Below the pieces are notes generated by a model, which had not been told where the DNA came from, searched no databases, and saw only the letters and a list, made by a program, of their open reading frames with translations. From assembly GCF_000835495.1 (NCBI RefSeq), contig NW_015622545.1, positions 2,124,777 through 2,188,776 of the forward strand: 64,000 nt of DNA, given 5' to 3'. Below are positions 54,074-64,000 of this stretch, in pieces; position 1 is the stretch's first letter, and every line of letters begins with the position of its first letter. The position numbers and the translations under genes are program-made. This stretch comes from Cladophialophora immunda. Lineage: Eukaryota > Ascomycota > Eurotiomycetes > Chaetothyriales > Herpotrichiellaceae.

Positions 54074-54707
54074 GGTGTGTGTGAGGTTTGTGTCCGTGGA
54101 AAGCAGGAGGAGTGTGGCTCAGTGTCTGGTCTTGTGGGGAGGGAGAACGAGGGCGGGATTGATTTACTGGTTACTACTAGGTACCTTGGTATGTGAGAGT
54201 GGTTGGGCGTTTGGGCAAGGCTGCGCCAGTCACTGCGGAATATTACGAACCCAGCAGGGTCCCAGGCTGACTGCGCGGGAGATCGGCGCCCGGAACCAGG
54301 CCTGGGGGCGCCTGGGCATCTCCGTAGCGAAAGTCTGGTGCTGGCCTGCAAGGCAGTTGACTGACGAGCCACTCATCGGTTGCCACTAGGTATCCAGCAA
54401 TATCCGTCAGATCAACAGCCTTGTCTGCCACCCGCTTGCCTGCTTCAAGATCAAGAGATTATTTCCTTCCATTTGCCTCTGTCGATTTCCTTGCTTTCAG
54501 TCCATCCTATGAGTAATCGACGAATTCCCTTGAACTGTCGCTTCCTCGGACTGTCGTTCCATCCAGCTCAGAGACATGTCGGCCCTACCATTCGCTGTAC
54601 CTAGATTCATCTGAGTCTACGTCACAGGCCTCGTTCAGCCGCAACGAACTCCCAAGTCGACCTCCGACAACCCCCTCCAAGTCCATCCCCGCCGTCGATA
54701 TTGAGCC
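54074..54707. promoter_or_regulatory. Divergent intergenic region MED21 / HUL5
   Basis: About 634 bp between opposite start codons. The right part is CT-rich leader-like sequence. No gene. Confidence 0.45.
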
Positions 54708-57700
54708 ATGCATCAGTCCTTCACGGGCAGCGCTCGCAAACCGCGCCAGGTCAACCTCTCCGGCCGCACTCACACCAACCCCTGGGCCTCCCTCCAGAAA
54801 TCAGGGCAAGCCACTCCTGCAGCCGCCAGCAATACTGTCGCCCAGGCTCAAGCAGATCGGGTGAGGAGACAGCAAGAGAGGGAAAGACTGAATGCCACAA
54901 AGACTCTTCAGAGGATATGGCGCGGTCACGCGAGTCGGCGGGAACAGAAATCGCGATGGAGACAAATGTGGGATGAGAACGAACAGCAGAGACTGGGCTC
55001 GCCGAGTCGAGTAGATTACCAAGGACTTGTCGACGCAGGCGCAACGATTCCAGCATATGAGAACTCACTCCAGATCCTCCTCCAATTGCGGTTGTTGCTT
55101 AGATTTCAAGATTTTAGAAGGGGCAGGGCAAGGGATGATACGGATCTGCTCAGATTGCTCTACTTCGCCGAGGTCCTACGTCACACATTTCTCTCATTGG
55201 GGTTCGAGTTGGATGCCAGCTGGAGGTACAGCCTCTCTCGACTAGGACTGGTTGAGGTTCGTCACCTCAGGAGCATCATCGGCGACCACAAACACCACGA
55301 CAGAATATCCTATGGACCGAGAATATTAAAGATGATCACCATGCTGGTTGAGTATCTACCGGATGATATTGCCAAGGACTCCGTAATCTACTTCGAGGTG
55401 ATCGAGTTAGCGGTACGCAGACAAGAGGAGGAGAGATGGCAACGGTGCTCAATTGAGGCGATAGCTGCTTTCCTGAGATGCCCTTCAACCCAAAAGCAAC
55501 AGGCATACGCTGCGTTTGCAACAAAATTCCTGACCAGAGACTCTTTTTCAGGACGCAGAGACACTTTGAAAGAGCTTTCTTATTCCCTAAGCCTGCAAGA
55601 GCTGGCGCTGGCAATTGTGAAGCAGGTTGACGATGCTGACAGGAGTGGCACGCGTGCATTAACCACTGCCCAGTTATTGTGGCAACTCGCTCACCTCATA
55701 TATATTCACGACATTCGGCATGAAGGCTACGCTGGTCAGAGCACCTATATCGAAGCAGTCTCGGCTCTCTTGGGTGATTGCGCAAATGAGGTTGCCGAGA
55801 GGATAGACCTGACCGACCAGCCCATGCTCAACACTGCTAACAAGAATGGTCCTGAGCCCTTGCCGGAGTTTGTGAGAGAGATGATCTCGAAACTGCCGGG
55901 GCAGAATAATGTCCGAGCCATTCTGAAAGAGATGGGGTCATCAACGGCTTCAGGAAAACCCACCGATGGCACAGACTTCGATTCTGCGAAGCGTCTGGCA
56001 AATTTCGCGGTTGCCGTGTTAAGAGCTTTTCCTACACGGGCACCAGATATTCGGATGTCTTTGTATCAGAGCTCTGTAAGATCTGTTGAGAACGCAGACA
56101 TGTCCACCATTCAGTACTTCTGGAACGCAGCACAGACAACCAGTGTCTTCGAGAAGATTTCTCAAGACTACCGCGTCGTGCTATCGGTATTGACAGAGGC
56201 GGCTCCAAAGTCCAATCAAATAGGTCAAGCACCGTTGTCGAGGCAAGAAGTCGCCCTATGGCGAGACGAGTGGCGGATAGTCTTGCTCTTCCTCGAGTTG
56301 TATACGTTTGTGCTGAAATTCATGGATGACGACGATTTCTTCTCCTACGAAAAGCTGCACGCTTTCGGGGCGGCGACAAGCTCTGCAACAAGCTTGTTGT
56401 CAAGAAAGGGATCGCTGCCTTTGGATCAACTGGCGCTGATGACTATATTCTTGAAGAATCTAGCCTTTACCCTGTACTGGAACGCAGCCGACTTGGTGGA
56501 GAGCAATGATCAAGACGAGGACCTGGCCATCTCGGCGCTCTTTGGCAGTCCCGGGCGTTCGACTGCCAAGAACAGCGAAAAGAAGCCACAGACCTTGGCT
56601 GGCAATGGTGTATCGCAAGGCTACCTCAAGGGCTTAGTTACAGGCCTCCTGCGAATGCTGCACGAAAGAGACTCCAGAAGGTCATTTGTTCCTCCTGAAC
56701 ACTGGCTGATGACCAATCAGGTCAGCATGGCTGGGTTCATTCCCGCTGTCGTTGCAGAGGAGGAGAAAAGGCATGAACTGGGTGGCGACGACGACACAGA
56801 CGAAGAGCAAGAAGAGCTTGACAGGGAGGCCGAGATAGACAGGTCTGTGGGCTCATCAGCCGGCGAGGCGCTACTGAGCTCCATGTTTGGCATACGGCCG
56901 TCACACATCCCAAGAAGCAGAGCGTCGAGAGTGGCGGACTGGGCGGAAAAGCAGCGACTACAAGCCAGGAAGAAGCGACAGCTCGAGGCATTGGCACCCC
57001 GTCTTGAGATCCTCCGCAATCTCCCCTTTTTCATCCCATTTGAAACAAGAGTCCAGATCTTCCGGGAGTTTGTCCATCGAGATCAGGTCCGCAGACGGAA
57101 TGGGGCCACCGACCCCGACACATGGCGCATGGGCGTGGCTGCAACCCAAGGTCGAACCGTTGACGGCCGGCCGCTTGGTATTGACATCCTCTCTCGACAT
57201 CACGCTCAAATTCGTCGGAGCAGTGTCTTTGCGGATGCCTTCGAGGCTTTCTATGGACTTGGCGAAGGGCTCAAGGAACCTATCCAGATCACTTTTATCG
57301 ACCAATTTGGTGCTCCGGAAGCGGGCATTGACGGAGGTGGCGTCACCAAAGAGTTTCTCATTAGCGTGACGAACGAAGCATTTGATCCCGATGCCAATCT
57401 GCCGATGTTCAAGGAGAACGCCCAAAGATACCTATACCCGAATCCTATGATCTACCAGGAAACTGCCGAGTATCTCAAAGTGGCTGCGAGTCGAGGGGAT
57501 ACCGAGGGGATGGCAATCTCGATGGCCGACTTGATTCGTCGATACCAGTTCTTGGGCCGAGTCGTTGGGAAGTGCCTATACGAGGGTATCCTGATTGACG
57601 TCAACTTTGCTGGGTTTTTCCTGCTGAAGTGGGCACTGACTGGTGGAACTACGGTTGGATCGAACGAATCTGCCTATCGAGCAACGATCAATGACCTCCG

Positions 57701-58418
57701 AGAATACGATGAGGAACTATATCAGGGACTCCTGAAGCTGAAGAACTATGTGGGCGATGTAGAGACCGACTTTTCGCTTGACTTCACGGTCGCCGACACG
57801 ATTACGATCGAAGCCGACGATGGCACAGAGGTGCACAAAACTGTCACCACCGAACTGCGTCCGAACGGCGCCAACATTCCCGTCACCAACACCAACCGAT
57901 TGCTGTATATTGACCGAATAGTGAGATATCGACTGCAGCAGCAGCCCAAGGCAGTGACAGACGCGTTTCTCCGAGGTCTCGGTCAGATCATCCAGCCCAT
58001 GTGGCTCGCCATGTTCAACCAAAAGGAATTGCAGAAACTCGTGGGCGGAGACAATACCGAACTCGACATTGCTGATCTCCGCCGCAACACCCAGTACGGG
58101 GGGGTCTACAGCATCGGCGACGATGGCCGCGAGCATCCCACGATACAACTATTCTGGAAAGTCCTGCAAGACATGTCGGATGAAGACCGGCGGAAAGTGC
58201 TCAAGTTTGTCACCAGCACCCCACGCGCACCGCTGCTAGGATTCAGTCATTTGAATCCGAAATTCAGCATTCGTGATTCCAGTGGGGACCAGGACCGGCT
58301 ACCGAGCACCTCGACCTGTGTGAATCTGCTCAAGTTGCCGCGATACGAGGACCTCAAGACCATGAAAGAAAAGCTTCTGTATGCAGTCAACTCAGGGGCT
58401 GGCTTTGACCTGTCGTGA
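54708..58418 (+). CDS. HUL5: HECT-type E3 ubiquitin ligase (Hul5/UBE3C-like)
   Basis: Intronless, 1236 residues. The N-terminus has an IQ-like motif, TKTLQRIWRGHASRREQKSR (about 64-83), typical of Hul5 and UBE3C. A long helical scaffold follows (about 100-860). The HECT domain covers about 880-1236: FIDQFGAPEAGIDGGGVTKE (N-lobe start), FLGRVVGKCLYEGILIDVNF, QKELQKLVGGDN and LPSTSTCVNLLKLPRY, with the thioester Cys about residue 1204. The end GAGFDLS matches the family C-terminus. Yeast Hul5 extends ubiquitin chains at the proteasome and in heat-stress quality control. The acidic insert DDDTDEEQEELDREAE near 690 is lineage-specific. Confidence 0.94.
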   Translation: MHQSFTGSARKPRQVNLSGRTHTNPWASLQKSGQATPAAASNTVAQAQADRVRRQQERERLNATKTLQRIWRGHASRREQKSRWRQMWDENEQQRLGSPSRVDYQGLVDAGATIPAYENSLQILLQLRLLLRFQDFRRGRARDDTDLLRLLYFAEVLRHTFLSLGFELDASWRYSLSRLGLVEVRHLRSIIGDHKHHDRISYGPRILKMITMLVEYLPDDIAKDSVIYFEVIELAVRRQEEERWQRCSIEAIAAFLRCPSTQKQQAYAAFATKFLTRDSFSGRRDTLKELSYSLSLQELALAIVKQVDDADRSGTRALTTAQLLWQLAHLIYIHDIRHEGYAGQSTYIEAVSALLGDCANEVAERIDLTDQPMLNTANKNGPEPLPEFVREMISKLPGQNNVRAILKEMGSSTASGKPTDGTDFDSAKRLANFAVAVLRAFPTRAPDIRMSLYQSSVRSVENADMSTIQYFWNAAQTTSVFEKISQDYRVVLSVLTEAAPKSNQIGQAPLSRQEVALWRDEWRIVLLFLELYTFVLKFMDDDDFFSYEKLHAFGAATSSATSLLSRKGSLPLDQLALMTIFLKNLAFTLYWNAADLVESNDQDEDLAISALFGSPGRSTAKNSEKKPQTLAGNGVSQGYLKGLVTGLLRMLHERDSRRSFVPPEHWLMTNQVSMAGFIPAVVAEEEKRHELGGDDDTDEEQEELDREAEIDRSVGSSAGEALLSSMFGIRPSHIPRSRASRVADWAEKQRLQARKKRQLEALAPRLEILRNLPFFIPFETRVQIFREFVHRDQVRRRNGATDPDTWRMGVAATQGRTVDGRPLGIDILSRHHAQIRRSSVFADAFEAFYGLGEGLKEPIQITFIDQFGAPEAGIDGGGVTKEFLISVTNEAFDPDANLPMFKENAQRYLYPNPMIYQETAEYLKVAASRGDTEGMAISMADLIRRYQFLGRVVGKCLYEGILIDVNFAGFFLLKWALTGGTTVGSNESAYRATINDLREYDEELYQGLLKLKNYVGDVETDFSLDFTVADTITIEADDGTEVHKTVTTELRPNGANIPVTNTNRLLYIDRIVRYRLQQQPKAVTDAFLRGLGQIIQPMWLAMFNQKELQKLVGGDNTELDIADLRRNTQYGGVYSIGDDGREHPTIQLFWKVLQDMSDEDRRKVLKFVTSTPRAPLLGFSHLNPKFSIRDSSGDQDRLPSTSTCVNLLKLPRYEDLKTMKEKLLYAVNSGAGFDLS

Positions 58419-59396
58419 GAGGCTAGGAGGGAGGAATTGACAGTACTTGGATCTCTGCGTCGGGGCTCGAGAAGGGAGAGAAGTTGGATCAATTGGTACT
58501 ATTCTCCTCAAGATAAATTCATAGATAAAGGGCTAGGCGGTGGGCGATCAGAAAGCACCTTACCCGGCACTTCTGAAGATACACTTCGATCACGATCAGT
58601 TACACTGCTGTTTCCTCCCCAGAATCTTGGTCTTGTATTGGTCATTGCCATCTACTTCACAGAGGACTATCCGCCACCCACCTAAAGCCGCGTTGCTCGT
58701 CGTCGTCAGCAGCCACGATACCGTAACTGACACGGATGTTCTCCGCCCCATTCTTCTATCCTTTGGAGAGTGGTTAATGGTATAGTAACAGTGCCTCGCT
58801 TTGACCATGTTGCAGGATATAGGGAGTACAAGCCATGCCATTTCTGCATCGGCAGCGCGCCAATTGCCCTCCTCGGCAAAAGCGATTTCTACTGCAACAG
58901 GCCATTGTCCTTCCCTATCCCCCGTTTGTACTCGGATCAGCGCCCCGCCCCTTTACCGGAATCAGCTGCTGACGGTCGGCCTCCCGTCGCTTTGGGATGT
59001 TTCCGCGGTCCGTCTTGGCCTTTGGGAAGAAGGATTGGGGGGAATTGGATCGCTTGCGCACGCCGCCAAAAGCCAATGAGATGTGCTTGGTCAGACCTCT
59101 GGCCAGAGCATAATACTTGTGTGTATCAGGTAAGCTGGGGAGACGTGGGCAGAAGGGAAGGGGGCCGTGAACAAAATCCCATGCATTGGAGTGCCGCGCC
59201 ATAAATTCCCCATCGTCCGCTCCTTCGTCAGCTTCGTACACTTGTGAGAAGTGCGCTGGATTTGCTCGAGAGTGCAGAACTTGGGAGCGGGGAAGCGAAA
59301 CAGACACTCACTCACACGCACACACATCTGCCCTTTGGTGGTTTGCTTTTGCTTGTCTCCCTGTGACCGCAAGAGCATTCACAAGACGGCAACAAG
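58419..59396. other. Gene-poor stretch
   Basis: Nearly 1 kb between two + strand genes. It should hold the HUL5 3' UTR and the promoter of the hydrolase gene. An ACAC-rich patch lies near 59305-59330. No gene or element is supported. Confidence 0.45.
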
Positions 59397-60650
59397 ATGA
59401 GGGAGAAGCCTCAGCTCTCGGCGGGAGATTACTTCTCCTTGCTCTACGCCATGACCCGCGCAGGTGAGTCCTCCGCCCTTGCAGCCCATGAGATGGTCAA
59501 AGAGGACTGATGAGGCGGTTTGGGAACAGTGGGCACGTTGACCTTCACCACCCTTACTGGCTGGTCGAGAGGAGAGGACTGTCCAAAGGACTACAAGCGC
59601 CATGTCATCTACAGCACTTGTCGGGCGACGTTTCCGCACTTGTCGGTCAAGCAGATGCAGGCTATACAGCCAACTACGGTCGGGGGTTACACTGCGTTTG
59701 CGAAGAAGCGGAAATTCGACCCAGAGATTGTAGAGCTGGATGATGGTGCGTCGGGGTGCTTCATGGGACCGAAGACGGCGAAGAAGACGCTGGTGTGGTT
59801 CCACGGCGGAGGATACTCGTTCGCAGCATCCGATCAGCACTGGGTCATGCTCTGGGATCTCATCGAGCTGGCCAAGAAGAATGGCGACGATCTTCGAGTC
59901 ATGGTTTTGGAGTACGAGCTCGCTCCCAAGGGTTACTACCCGCTGCAACTCAAGCAGGCGGTCGCAGGGATCAAGTACCTGTTGAACTCGGGGTTGAAGC
60001 CCTCACAGGTGAGTGAGCAGTCTCCTTGAGCTTGGACCAGCCTCGATCAGACCTGACCTGCGGTGGCTACATTCAGATCCTCTTCGGCGGCGATTCAGCT
60101 GGCGGCAACCTTGCCGCAGCACTCATCGGCCATCTCTCACATCCTCACCCCAACGTGTCCCCCATCCCGCTCTCCAGTAACTTGGGAGGCGCCCATCTGG
60201 TGTCTCCTTGGGCCTCATTCACACAGGAAAGGGAGTCATGGAAGGAGAACTACAAAAGGGATGCTCTGGTCCCGAGAGTAGTGAGGATCTGGTCCGACAC
60301 TTTCATGGCCAAATCGCCCGAGGACAACTGGAACCAGCCTGCCGAAGCGCCGGCCGACTGGTGGAAAGATATCAAGGTGGACAGTGTGGCTATCGTCGGC
60401 GGACAGAATGAGGTCCTGATGGGCGACATCCGGGAGCTCGCTGAGAAGATGAAGGTACGTTGCGACTAATCTCCAGGTCCCCAGGGCTGTGGCTGACACT
60501 GAGGGCTAGGTACACAATCCTACACTTGACTATCTGGAAGCGCCCGGCGAAGCGCATGACGCGATCGTACTGGATAGGACGTTTGGGATCAAGGACGAGT
60601 TAGCATCGGAGCAGTTTATTAACAAATGGATTCTGGGCAGGTTGAAGTAG
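59397..60650 (+). CDS. Alpha/beta hydrolase, hormone-sensitive-lipase-like (abhydrolase_3)
   Basis: Four exons: 59397-59463, 59530-60008, 60077-60454, 60510-60650, giving 354 residues. VWFHGGGYSF (HGGG about 114-117) is the oxyanion-hole motif and FGGDSAGGNLA carries the nucleophile Ser189 in GDSAG. EAPGEAHDAIV carries the catalytic His near 324; the acid is expected near GGQNEVLMGD. This is the HSL/BioH-like esterase family that hydrolyses acyl esters of small or lipophilic molecules; fungal members include secondary-metabolite esterases and sterol deacetylases. No signal peptide is obvious; the short first helix may be membrane-associated. The intron in front of the GDSAG exon is typical. 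Confidence 0.87.
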
Positions 60651-61433
60651 GGCAGAAACGGGCAGATCAGTCTAGGACAGGCGAAGAGGCATAATTTCAT
60701 CTATCACGCAACCTGTCGTGGAGTTTGTCTTCTGATATCTTCCGTTGCGGGCGCAGAAGCAAAATCCGGTGGAGGGGCGACTTGACCACGCAAGTCACTT
60801 GTATTGGGCGCAACCGCAGCCACTCGTCGTCTTCCCATTCAATATCCTTGATCCCTACTATCCTCCCTCCACTCAACGCCAACGCCACCCCAAAAGCCAA
60901 AAGGAAAAAAGAACCTGGCCCGCCTGTATCCACCAATTCGACCGTCTAGTGAGCCTCCTTCCCCGTGCTCTCCAATGGGCTGATGGCGGCCGTTCCTTGC
61001 CAACTTTCTCTCGGCTCACTATGCCCTACTCAGATCCCACCACGAACCATCCCTTTCCCGTGAGAACGAGCTGTCAAAAAGTTGCATCATTCGCTGCCCA
61101 ACTTTTGCCTTTGTCTTGAATTTCTGGGGCCCTTACAAAGTGCCACCAACCCAGCTCTTCTAAAAAAGCAATTACGCCCTCCATCCATGTCGAATGCGCG
61201 GGTCGCAGCCTCGCTCCTCTGCCGGTCATTCCCAGTCCCGTAATCCTGACATCCGACCCTTTCAGTCAGAATCACTCGATCCTACCTCAGCTGGCGGCCC
61301 CCCCATCGAACTCGCGACCTTTACCGGCGCCGAATCCTCGAGGAGAGAAAACGAAAGAGAAGGAAGCACAGAGGCAAGACGGTCACGGAAAAGGCTTCTC
61401 AAACTTGAAGAGCTCGCCGAGAGAGACGACGAG
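60651..61433. other. Intergenic region and leader of the phosphate transporter gene
   Basis: About 780 bp. The last 240 bp are in frame with the transporter from an ATG at 61194, so the leader could encode an N-terminal extension; the SPX domain starts only at 61434. CT-rich patches lie near 61000-61020. No other gene. Confidence 0.45.
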
Positions 61434-64000
61434 ATGAAGTTCTCCCACAGCATTCAGTTCAACGCAGTTCCGGACTGGAGCAGCAACTACATCTCCTACA
61501 GCAACCTCAAGAAACTCATCTATACCCTCGAGAAGCAGATTAACAGGCCCGCGGGCGAGGCGCAACTTCAAGATGAAGAAAACACGGCTCTGCTGGGCGG
61601 CTCGCTCGACCCGGACACTACCTTCAAGCGCATGCTGGACTCGGAGTTGGACAAGGTCTGCTCCTTTTATAGGTTGAAAGAGCTGGAGATCTTTGGCGAA
61701 CTGGACCAGCTTTTGAAAGATGTGGAGAGCTACAAGGTGGAGACGCATGATTTGGACATGGATGAAGTCGTCGAAGCCGAGAATCGTCGGAAGGCTGTGC
61801 GATCGTCGAGCATATTCAACGTCCCCTTCCGTCGGCGGAGGAGGACTTCGACTATGAGTGTCAGTCTCGAAGAACCCGAAGGCGAGGATGACAGCGATAG
61901 CGACGCCGAAGACCATGCAGCCATGATCAGGAAAAAGACACCGGCGAACCGCCCAAGGAGTAAAAGTACCTGGAACACAGATGGATCGGACCATTCTGCT
62001 CTAGCCGAATCCCGCGAAGACCTGCGGGCGCCAGACTCGCCGGTGTTTCTTAGGAGGAGACCCAGCTTGGCCATGGAACTCGAGGCGTCCGACCCGGGTC
62101 ACCTATCCTCATTGTACGATTCAGGTATTAATTTGAAAAAGCGCATCATCAGCATCTATGTGTCCTTGTGCGAGTTGAAGTCCTTCATCCAACTCAATCA
62201 CACCGGTTTTAAGAAGGCGGCCAAGAAGTACGACAAGGTGTGCAATCGAGATATTCGAAAAGACTACATGGAAAAGTCGGTCAACCCGTCTTATCCCTTC
62301 CAGGAAAAGACAATGGTTCATCTCGATGAGAATATCGCAAAGGTGGAAAAGGCCTATGCCGAGGTCGTCACCAAGGGCGACCAGAGCATGGCTCGGAGAG
62401 AGCTTCGACTCCATCTCCGCGAGCATGTCGTGTGGGAGAGAAACACGGTGTGGAGAGAGATGATTGGCATTGAGCGGAAAGCCCAAGCGGCCAATTTCGG
62501 GATCAGGCAGACCTTGCTGGGAGGAGTCCAAGATCCGTCAAAGGCGCGACTGCAGGGTGACCGAGAAGCTATCGACACCAAGGAAATCGTCACTCCCGTG
62601 GGTCGATACAGGTGCCCAAAGTGGCTGTTCAGTGGCACCTTGTTCGCCCTTCTCGGCATTCTGGCGGTTTTCCTGGCCTTGCTTTATGTCCCGATCATGA
62701 AGAGTCCCGAGCAGCAAAATTGCTTAGCCATGTTGGTCTTTGTGTCGTTGCTCTGGGCCACCGAGGTGATTCCCCTCTTTGTGACCTCTCTGTTGATCCC
62801 TTTTCTGGTGGTCGTCCTTCGAATCATGCGATCAGACGATAAACCTCATCATCGACTGAATTCGAAGGATGCGACCAAGGCCGTCTTTGCGGCCATGTGG
62901 ACACCGGTCATTATGTTGTTGCTCGGCGGCTTCACCATTGCGGCAGCGTTATCGAAATACCATATCGCAAAGATGATGGCAACATTTGTGCTCAGCAAAG
63001 CCGGCACGAAGGCCCGCAACGTGCTCATCACTAACATGTTCGTCGGCATGTTCTTGAGCATGTGGATCTCCAATGTCGCTGCGCCTGTGCTGTGCTTCAG
63101 CATCATTCAACCGATACTTCGCAATCTACCGGCGGATAGTAATATGTCCAAAGCATTGATTTTGGGCATCGCTTTAGCGTCGAACATCGGCGGCGCAGCC
63201 TCCCCCATCGCCTCTCCGCAAAACATCATCGCGCTGCAGAACATGAAACCTGCGCCAAGCTGGGGGATCTGGTTCTTCATCGCTTTGCCAGTGTGCATTC
63301 TCAGCATCATCATGATCTGGCTTTTGCTGGTTGTCAGCTTCAAACCTGGCAAAGGGACCACCATCGTGCCTATCCGACCGATGAAGGATAAACTCAACGG
63401 AGTGCAGTACTTCATCATCCTGGTCACGCTGATCACCATTGTTCTGTGGTGTGCTTCTCATCAACTGGAAAGTGTGTTTGGGGATATGGGTGTCATTGCC
63501 ATTATTCCTCTCGTGTTGTTCTTTGGTACCGGCATCTTGACCAAGGAAGACTTCAACAATTTTCTCTGGACGATCATCATCCTTGCCGCAGGAGGTCTTT
63601 CTCTGGGGCGCGCAGTATCCTCTTCGGGCCTGCTCCACTCAATTGCGAGGGCCATCACAGAACGAGTGGACAACCTCTCCATATATGGTGTCCTTGTGGT
63701 CTTTGCGTCGCTGGTGCTTGTAGTCGCTACTTTTATCAGCCATACGGTGGCAGCACTGATTATTCTACCACTTGTGGCACAGGTGGGCGAGAGCATGAAG
63801 GAGCCGCACCCGAATCTGTTGGTCATGGGTGCAGCGTTGATGTGCTCAGCGGCAATGGGGTTGCCCACTTCCGGTTTTCCGAATATGAGTAAGTCCTCTC
63901 CTTTCCGTTCGCCTTCAATAGCTTCCTTTCACGCGTGCTTCCGAGTCTTGGAGCCTGGTCGCTAACGGATTCTGTAGCTGCAATCATGATGGAAGTGCCC
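61434..64000 (+). CDS. SPX-domain low-affinity phosphate transporter (Pho90/Pho91 type), 3' truncated
   Basis: Exon 1 runs 61434-63888. Intron 63889-63977 (donor gtaagt, acceptor tgtag) is followed by an exon that runs off the window, so about 825 residues are visible. MKFSHSIQFNAVPDW is the canonical SPX start; HTGFKKAAKKYDKVC (about 260) is the SPX lysine cluster that binds inositol pyrophosphates. From about residue 400 it is a permease: WLFSGTLFALLGILAVFLAL, TEVIPLFVTSLLIPFLVVVL, WISNVAAPVLCFSIIQPILR, and ASNIGGAASPIASPQN with the S-P/N-P type loops of the Na+/sulfate (DASS) family. It transports phosphate at the plasma membrane (Pho90) or vacuole (Pho91); which one is unclear. An upstream in-frame ATG at 61194 would add 80 basic residues but lies before the conserved start. 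Confidence 0.9.

Noticed and set aside
1..64000. Transposons, LTRs, CRISPR arrays, rRNA or phage-like elements
   Set aside because: No transposase, reverse transcriptase, integrase motif, terminal repeat pair or regular spacer-repeat pattern was recognised by eye. A small or decayed element could have been missed.

Overview
The window is nuclear DNA of a filamentous ascomycete (Pezizomycotina). Eurotiomycetes, possibly a black-yeast-like Chaetothyriales, is my inference only. The evidence is: many 45-170 bp GT-AG introns with fungal branch sites; Zn2Cys6 and Fungal_trans regulators; fungal-only proteins (DASH subunit Dad2, a STAND/NLR-like receptor with a Goodbye-like N-terminus, Arylsulfotran_2); and a gene-dense layout with UTR-sized gaps. 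I recognised no transposase, LTR, CRISPR array, rRNA or tRNA. Multi-exon models were built by hand from splice sites and reading phase; exon limits are in the entries.

Layout. 1-8.1 kb is mainly metabolic: the 3' end of a Fungal_trans regulator, a uridine-kinase-like P-loop kinase, a nine-exon phytanoyl-CoA-dioxygenase-like enzyme, ribulose-phosphate 3-epimerase and an epoxide hydrolase. 8.7-21.7 kb holds conserved cellular genes: two ORFs in tandem 3 nt apart (candidate bicistronic locus), a PlsC-type lysophospholipid acyltransferase with a repeat-bearing tail, a BTB-like protein, a DENN-C1 Rab-GEF-like protein, and a TRAPPC13-like trafficking subunit containing a 7-nt microexon.

22.4-47.2 kb looks accessory. 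It has a regulator without a DNA-binding domain, a protein with a PD-(D/E)XK/Uma2-like segment, an EthD protein, a secreted arylsulfotransferase-family protein, two MFS transporters (Vba/Fnx1-like and allantoate-permease-like), a Zn2Cys6 factor, an orphan with a dsRBD-like C-terminus and a 1558-residue STAND/NLR-like receptor. Gaps here are long (0.7-1.5 kb). A GGAGT-N3-ACTCC palindrome occurs twice upstream of the second transporter and once, with one mismatch, upstream of the Zn2Cys6 gene, suggesting a small regulon.

47.6-64 kb returns to core genes: a conserved basic/coiled-coil protein, Dad2 and shugoshin in divergent orientation (both chromosome-segregation proteins), Mediator subunit 21, a Hul5/UBE3C-type HECT ubiquitin ligase, an HSL-like alpha/beta hydrolase, and an SPX-domain phosphate transporter (Pho90/Pho91 type) that runs off the right edge.
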